This document shows, one piece after another, positions 5,462-7,246 of a DNA stretch of 7,246 nucleotides (its first letter is position 1; each line of letters starts with the position of its first letter). A model generated the notes under the pieces. It made no database searches. It had not been told where the DNA came from and saw only the letters and a program-made list of their open reading frames with translations. This DNA is from Clostridiales bacterium (GTDB lineage: Bacteria > Bacillota > Clostridia > Saccharofermentanales > Saccharofermentanaceae). The stretch is taken from the NCBI GenBank assembly GCA_016930475.1, contig JAFGGR010000084.1, forward strand, positions 1 through 7,246, read 5' to 3'. Made by a program: the position numbers and the translations under genes.

Positions 5462-6334
5462 TTATTCCACGGCCGTCCCGCGAAGGAACGGAATCACCCG
5501 GTCCAGTACATTATATATAACGTGGCCCCGGTTCTTAAGAATAACGATCCCGGCGTGCGGAAGAATTTTTCGCAGGCGGATCTCACACTTGGGCGCGTTC
5601 GTCAGTTGGTCGTCCTCTCCCGCGATATAAAGGATCGGCATCGTGAGCCGGAGCAGATCCGCGTCCGGAAGGACCGGGATCGCCCCGGTATACGGACGGT
5701 AGTTCTTTGAGATCAGGTCGATCGTATCTTTGACGATCTGCGGGATCTCGTCCTGTCCGTAAACCATTTGCGTGATCTTGTTCGCACCTTTTTCGCCTTG
5801 AAGGGAAAAAAGGATCAGTCGAAAAACCCAGCGCGCTCGCATGGAAGCAAGTCCCGAAGCGGCGAGAAGGACCAGTTTCTCAACCTTCCCGGGAAAGGAT
5901 GCGGCGAATTTGAGCGCGACCCACGCGCCCAGGGAGTTTCCCATGACCGATGCCTTCCCGATCCCGAGCCGCTCGAAAACCTCCGCGAGCCATTGCGCGT
6001 ACCCGTCGGACCGAACGTCCGGGCGGGTCTCGGCACTATGACCGGCGTCACCGATCAAGTCGACCGAAAATACCCGATAATGCATCCCGAGCTCCCGGAT
6101 GTCCGCGAACCACGCTGCGCTGTTGCTGGTCGATCCGTGCAACAGCACAAGCGGCGGATTGCCATCGGGACCGGACTCCAGAATATATGTCGTCCCGAAG
6201 GAGGTCTCGACATAATACTCCTTGTATTCAAAATCCACCGCCGCCAGGAGCCGGTCGTAGTGTTGGATGATTCGCTCTCTGCCGAATTCGGATTTGAAGA
6301 TCGATTCCGGGATCTTTTTATCTTTCGCACTCAT
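5462..6334 (-). CDS. Alpha/beta hydrolase (YbfK-like esterase family)
   Basis: A soluble hydrolase of 290 residues, probably an esterase. The strand and oxyanion turn LVLLHGSTSNS is at 62-72, the nucleophile elbow GNSLG at 132-136 gives S134, the acidic residue is in GEDD (239-242, probably D242), and the catalytic histidine is H271 in NRGHVI. All three triad members are therefore present. There is no signal peptide. A cap region of roughly residues 160-228, rich in helices, sits between the strands as in related enzymes. The N-terminal extension SIFKSEFGRERIIQHYDRLL resembles the Bacillus YbfK group, which is only a family-level match. The start ATG overlaps the stop of the upstream HTH gene (ATGA, 6331-6334), and GGGAGG (6342-6347) precedes it by 7 bases inside that gene. 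The two proteins are thus made from one message and are probably functionally linked. Confidence 0.93.
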   Translation of the reverse strand: MSAKDKKIPESIFKSEFGRERIIQHYDRLLAAVDFEYKEYYVETSFGTTYILESGPDGNPPLVLLHGSTSNSAAWFADIRELGMHYRVFSVDLIGDAGHSAETRPDVRSDGYAQWLAEVFERLGIGKASVMGNSLGAWVALKFAASFPGKVEKLVLLAASGLASMRARWVFRLILFSLQGEKGANKITQMVYGQDEIPQIVKDTIDLISKNYRPYTGAIPVLPDADLLRLTMPILYIAGEDDQLTNAPKCEIRLRKILPHAGIVILKNRGHVIYNVLDRVIPFLRGTAVE

Positions 6335-6798
6335 TCTTCTGCCTCCCTCTCCATGTTACCCAATGCATCGAGGATGACCGCCGTGAACGCCGGGCTTCCC
6401 CACAACATGATCCGGACGATCTTGTCCGGCTCGATATATTGAGAAGTCATGGACTTATAACCATACTCCGGCGGACAGGAATTAATCGTCGCCGAGATCC
6501 AGTTGACGATCCGGACCGCTTCCCCGCTGTTATGAACCGGAAAGTCAATGACCGACGAGACCTTGATCTCACGCTCCGTGTCTCCGACGATCGATTGGAG
6601 ACCGGGATACGGTTCGGCGGGGGCCTGATCCTTTCCGCCCTCGACAAAAAGGCTCAGGTCGTGCCCGGTCACGCGCCAGGATTTCCCAACCTTCTGTGCC
6701 TTGAGCCGGCCTTCCCGGATATATCGCTGGATCGTCTTCGGATGCATCTGCAACATCTCGGATATCTGCTCGACGGTATAAAAGTTGTCTTTGCTCAT
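6331..6798 (-). CDS. Excisionase/MerR-type helix-turn-helix protein with uncharacterised C-terminal domain
   Basis: A 155-residue DNA-binding protein. Residues 6-52 form an excisionase-type (HTH_17) domain: FYTVEQISEMLQMHPKTIQR is the helix-turn-helix, followed by YIREGRLKAQKVGKSWRVTG as the wing. A polar linker (53-75) leads to a compact second domain at about 76-148, containing IKVSSVIDFPV, a helix AVRIVNWISATINS, and the strand KIVRIMLWGSPAF. I do not recognise this domain as a known ligand-binding fold. No integrase or other phage gene is nearby, so a transcriptional regulator is more likely than a true excisionase. GAGGA precedes the ATG by 7 bases. It is the first gene of an operon with the alpha/beta hydrolase; the regulator may control the operon itself, or respond to a substrate or product of the hydrolase, but that is inference. 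Confidence 0.88.
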   Translation of the reverse strand: MSKDNFYTVEQISEMLQMHPKTIQRYIREGRLKAQKVGKSWRVTGHDLSLFVEGGKDQAPAEPYPGLQSIVGDTEREIKVSSVIDFPVHNSGEAVRIVNWISATINSCPPEYGYKSMTSQYIEPDKIVRIMLWGSPAFTAVILDALGNMEREAEE

Positions 6799-6817
6799 GG
6801 ATCGTTCCTCTTCACTC

Positions 6818-6832
6818 TCAATGCTTGATTGA
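6818..6832 (-). repeat. Small inverted repeat in the leader of the HTH/hydrolase operon
   Basis: TCAAT and ATTGA flank 5 bases, giving a 15-base dyad between the predicted transcription start and the HTH gene start. It could be an operator for the HTH protein, but a dyad this short can arise by chance. Confidence 0.3.
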
Positions 6833-6867
6833 TTCCCTATAGTTCTTTAATGTTCCCCGTTGTGGTT

Positions 6868-6896
6868 ATTATATGCTCCGTTTTATTCCTTGTCAA
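6868..6896 (-). promoter_or_regulatory. Perfect consensus sigma-A promoter of the HTH/hydrolase operon
   Basis: On the minus strand TTGACA (6891-6896) and TATAAT (6868-6873) match the housekeeping consensus at all 12 positions with a 17-base spacer. Transcription would start near 6861, giving a leader of about 62 bases. Confidence 0.88.
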
Positions 6897-6967
6897 TGCC
6901 TTTCCATCTCTTTTCGATCCGCTCGCTGCTTTTCGGGAAATGCCTTCCGGGAGATTATTCGCTCCGC

Positions 6968-6990
6968 AAAAAAGCCGCCCTTTCGGCGGC
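6968..6990 (-). terminator. Rho-independent terminator for the gene entering from the right edge
   Basis: On the minus strand GCCGCC (6985-6990) pairs with GGCGGC (6974-6979) around the loop GAAAG, followed by six T (6968-6973). It lies about 50 bases after the stop codon at 7038-7040, supporting a real minus-strand gene there. Confidence 0.85.
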
Positions 6991-7037
6991 GCTACGGAAA
7001 CACATACACCTGGATTCACATCCGGCTCTCCGTACGT

Positions 7038-7246
7038 TTACTCGAAAAACATCGGATCCTTCCCGAGGATCGTCGTATAGTGCTTCCGGATAAAGTGCGG
7101 ATCCCCTTCTGCCATCAGCATATTGGCGGCGCGGTCCGCGTATCGGATCGCCAGCCGCTCGAAGGCGCACGTTAAAGGGGATATCTCGTCGATGTTCCCG
7201 GTGGTGATCCGATTCATGCAACAACAATTATATTTACAACGCTTCC
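7038..7246 (-). CDS. C-terminal part of a cysteine-rich protein, possibly a radical SAM/SPASM-type enzyme (partial)
   Basis: The minus strand is open from the right edge to TAA at 7038-7040, giving 68 visible residues. They begin with a cysteine cluster (KRCKYNCCC, residues 1-9), then a TTGNIDEISPLTC stretch ending in another cysteine (C26), then a mostly helical tail to FFE. A cysteine cluster, a Gly/Asn turn and a final cysteine followed by a helix resemble the end of SPASM-type iron-sulphur domains in radical SAM peptide-modifying enzymes, but this is a weak, pattern-level match. The methionine at 7217 could start a 59-residue protein, but it has no Shine-Dalgarno and would cut through the cysteine cluster, so a longer gene entering from outside is preferred. 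The terminator at 6968-6990 supports the reading. A metal-binding function is inferred from the cysteines. Confidence 0.6.
   Translation of the reverse strand, partial: KRCKYNCCCMNRITTGNIDEISPLTCAFERLAIRYADRAANMLMAEGDPHFIRKHYTTILGKDPMFFE

Noticed and set aside
5768..6442. A 224-codon open frame on the plus strand
   Set aside because: It is antisense to the alpha/beta hydrolase and HTH genes and has no recognisable features.
6331..6798. True phage excisionase, hence a mobile element
   Set aside because: No integrase, attachment repeat or other phage gene is visible, and the extra C-terminal domain and hydrolase partner suggest a chromosomal regulator.
6955..7227. A 90-codon minus-strand frame at the right edge
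   Set aside because: It runs straight through the terminator at 6968-6990 and gives Arg-rich low-complexity sequence; the neighbouring frame ending at 7038 gives a protein-like sequence and stops before the terminator.

Overview
This 7.2 kb window looks like chromosomal DNA from a low-to-mid-GC Gram-positive-type bacterium, most likely a Firmicute in the broad sense (Clostridia or a relative). The evidence is strong AGGAGG-type ribosome binding sites before every gene, two genes where TTG is a real or possible start, an ArsR/HMA/P-type ATPase metal operon of Firmicute type, a DUF368 protein, and a YbfK-like alpha/beta hydrolase paired with an excisionase-type HTH protein. No ribosomal or marker gene is present, so the taxonomic call is an inference. 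I see no insertion sequence, tRNA, rRNA, CRISPR array or phage gene.

Layout. (1) Positions 1-1841, minus strand: a metal-efflux operon. It has a well-formed promoter with an overlapping dyad operator, then an ArsR/SmtB/CadC-type repressor, a free-standing 72-residue HMA metal-binding protein, and a Zn/Cd/Pb-type P1B ATPase that runs off the left edge and lacks the HMA domain in its own N-terminus. (2) 1974-2834, plus: an unrecognised four-helix membrane protein with a soluble C-terminal domain. A hairpin terminator follows it, and a consensus extended -10 overlaps that terminator. (3) 2926-3642, plus: a stand-alone FAD/NAD(P)-binding ferredoxin-reductase-like protein. (4) 3700-4632, minus: a DUF368 protein, the family now linked to undecaprenyl-phosphate recycling (PopT), with a TTG start. 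(5) 4867-5439, plus: a RimJ/RimL-type GNAT acetyltransferase. (6) 5462-6896, minus: a two-gene operon of an excisionase-like HTH protein and an alpha/beta hydrolase, overlapping by ATGA and driven by a perfect TTGACA-17-TATAAT promoter. (7) 7038-7246, minus: the C-terminal end of a cysteine-rich protein, possibly a radical SAM/SPASM enzyme, followed by a hairpin terminator.

How the genes work together. The metal operon is a self-contained sensor, metal-binding protein and pump unit. Its repressor appears to carry a complete SmtB-like alpha-5 zinc site plus the two alpha-3 cysteines of CadC, and the operator lies across the -10 box. The HTH/hydrolase pair is probably translationally coupled. 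The other genes are single-gene units without an obvious functional link. Most of the window is ordinary. The least explained parts are the membrane protein at 1974-2834, the C-terminal domain of the HTH protein, and the cysteine-rich fragment at the right edge. The whole window is also strikingly rich in GATC (about 110 sites by hand count).
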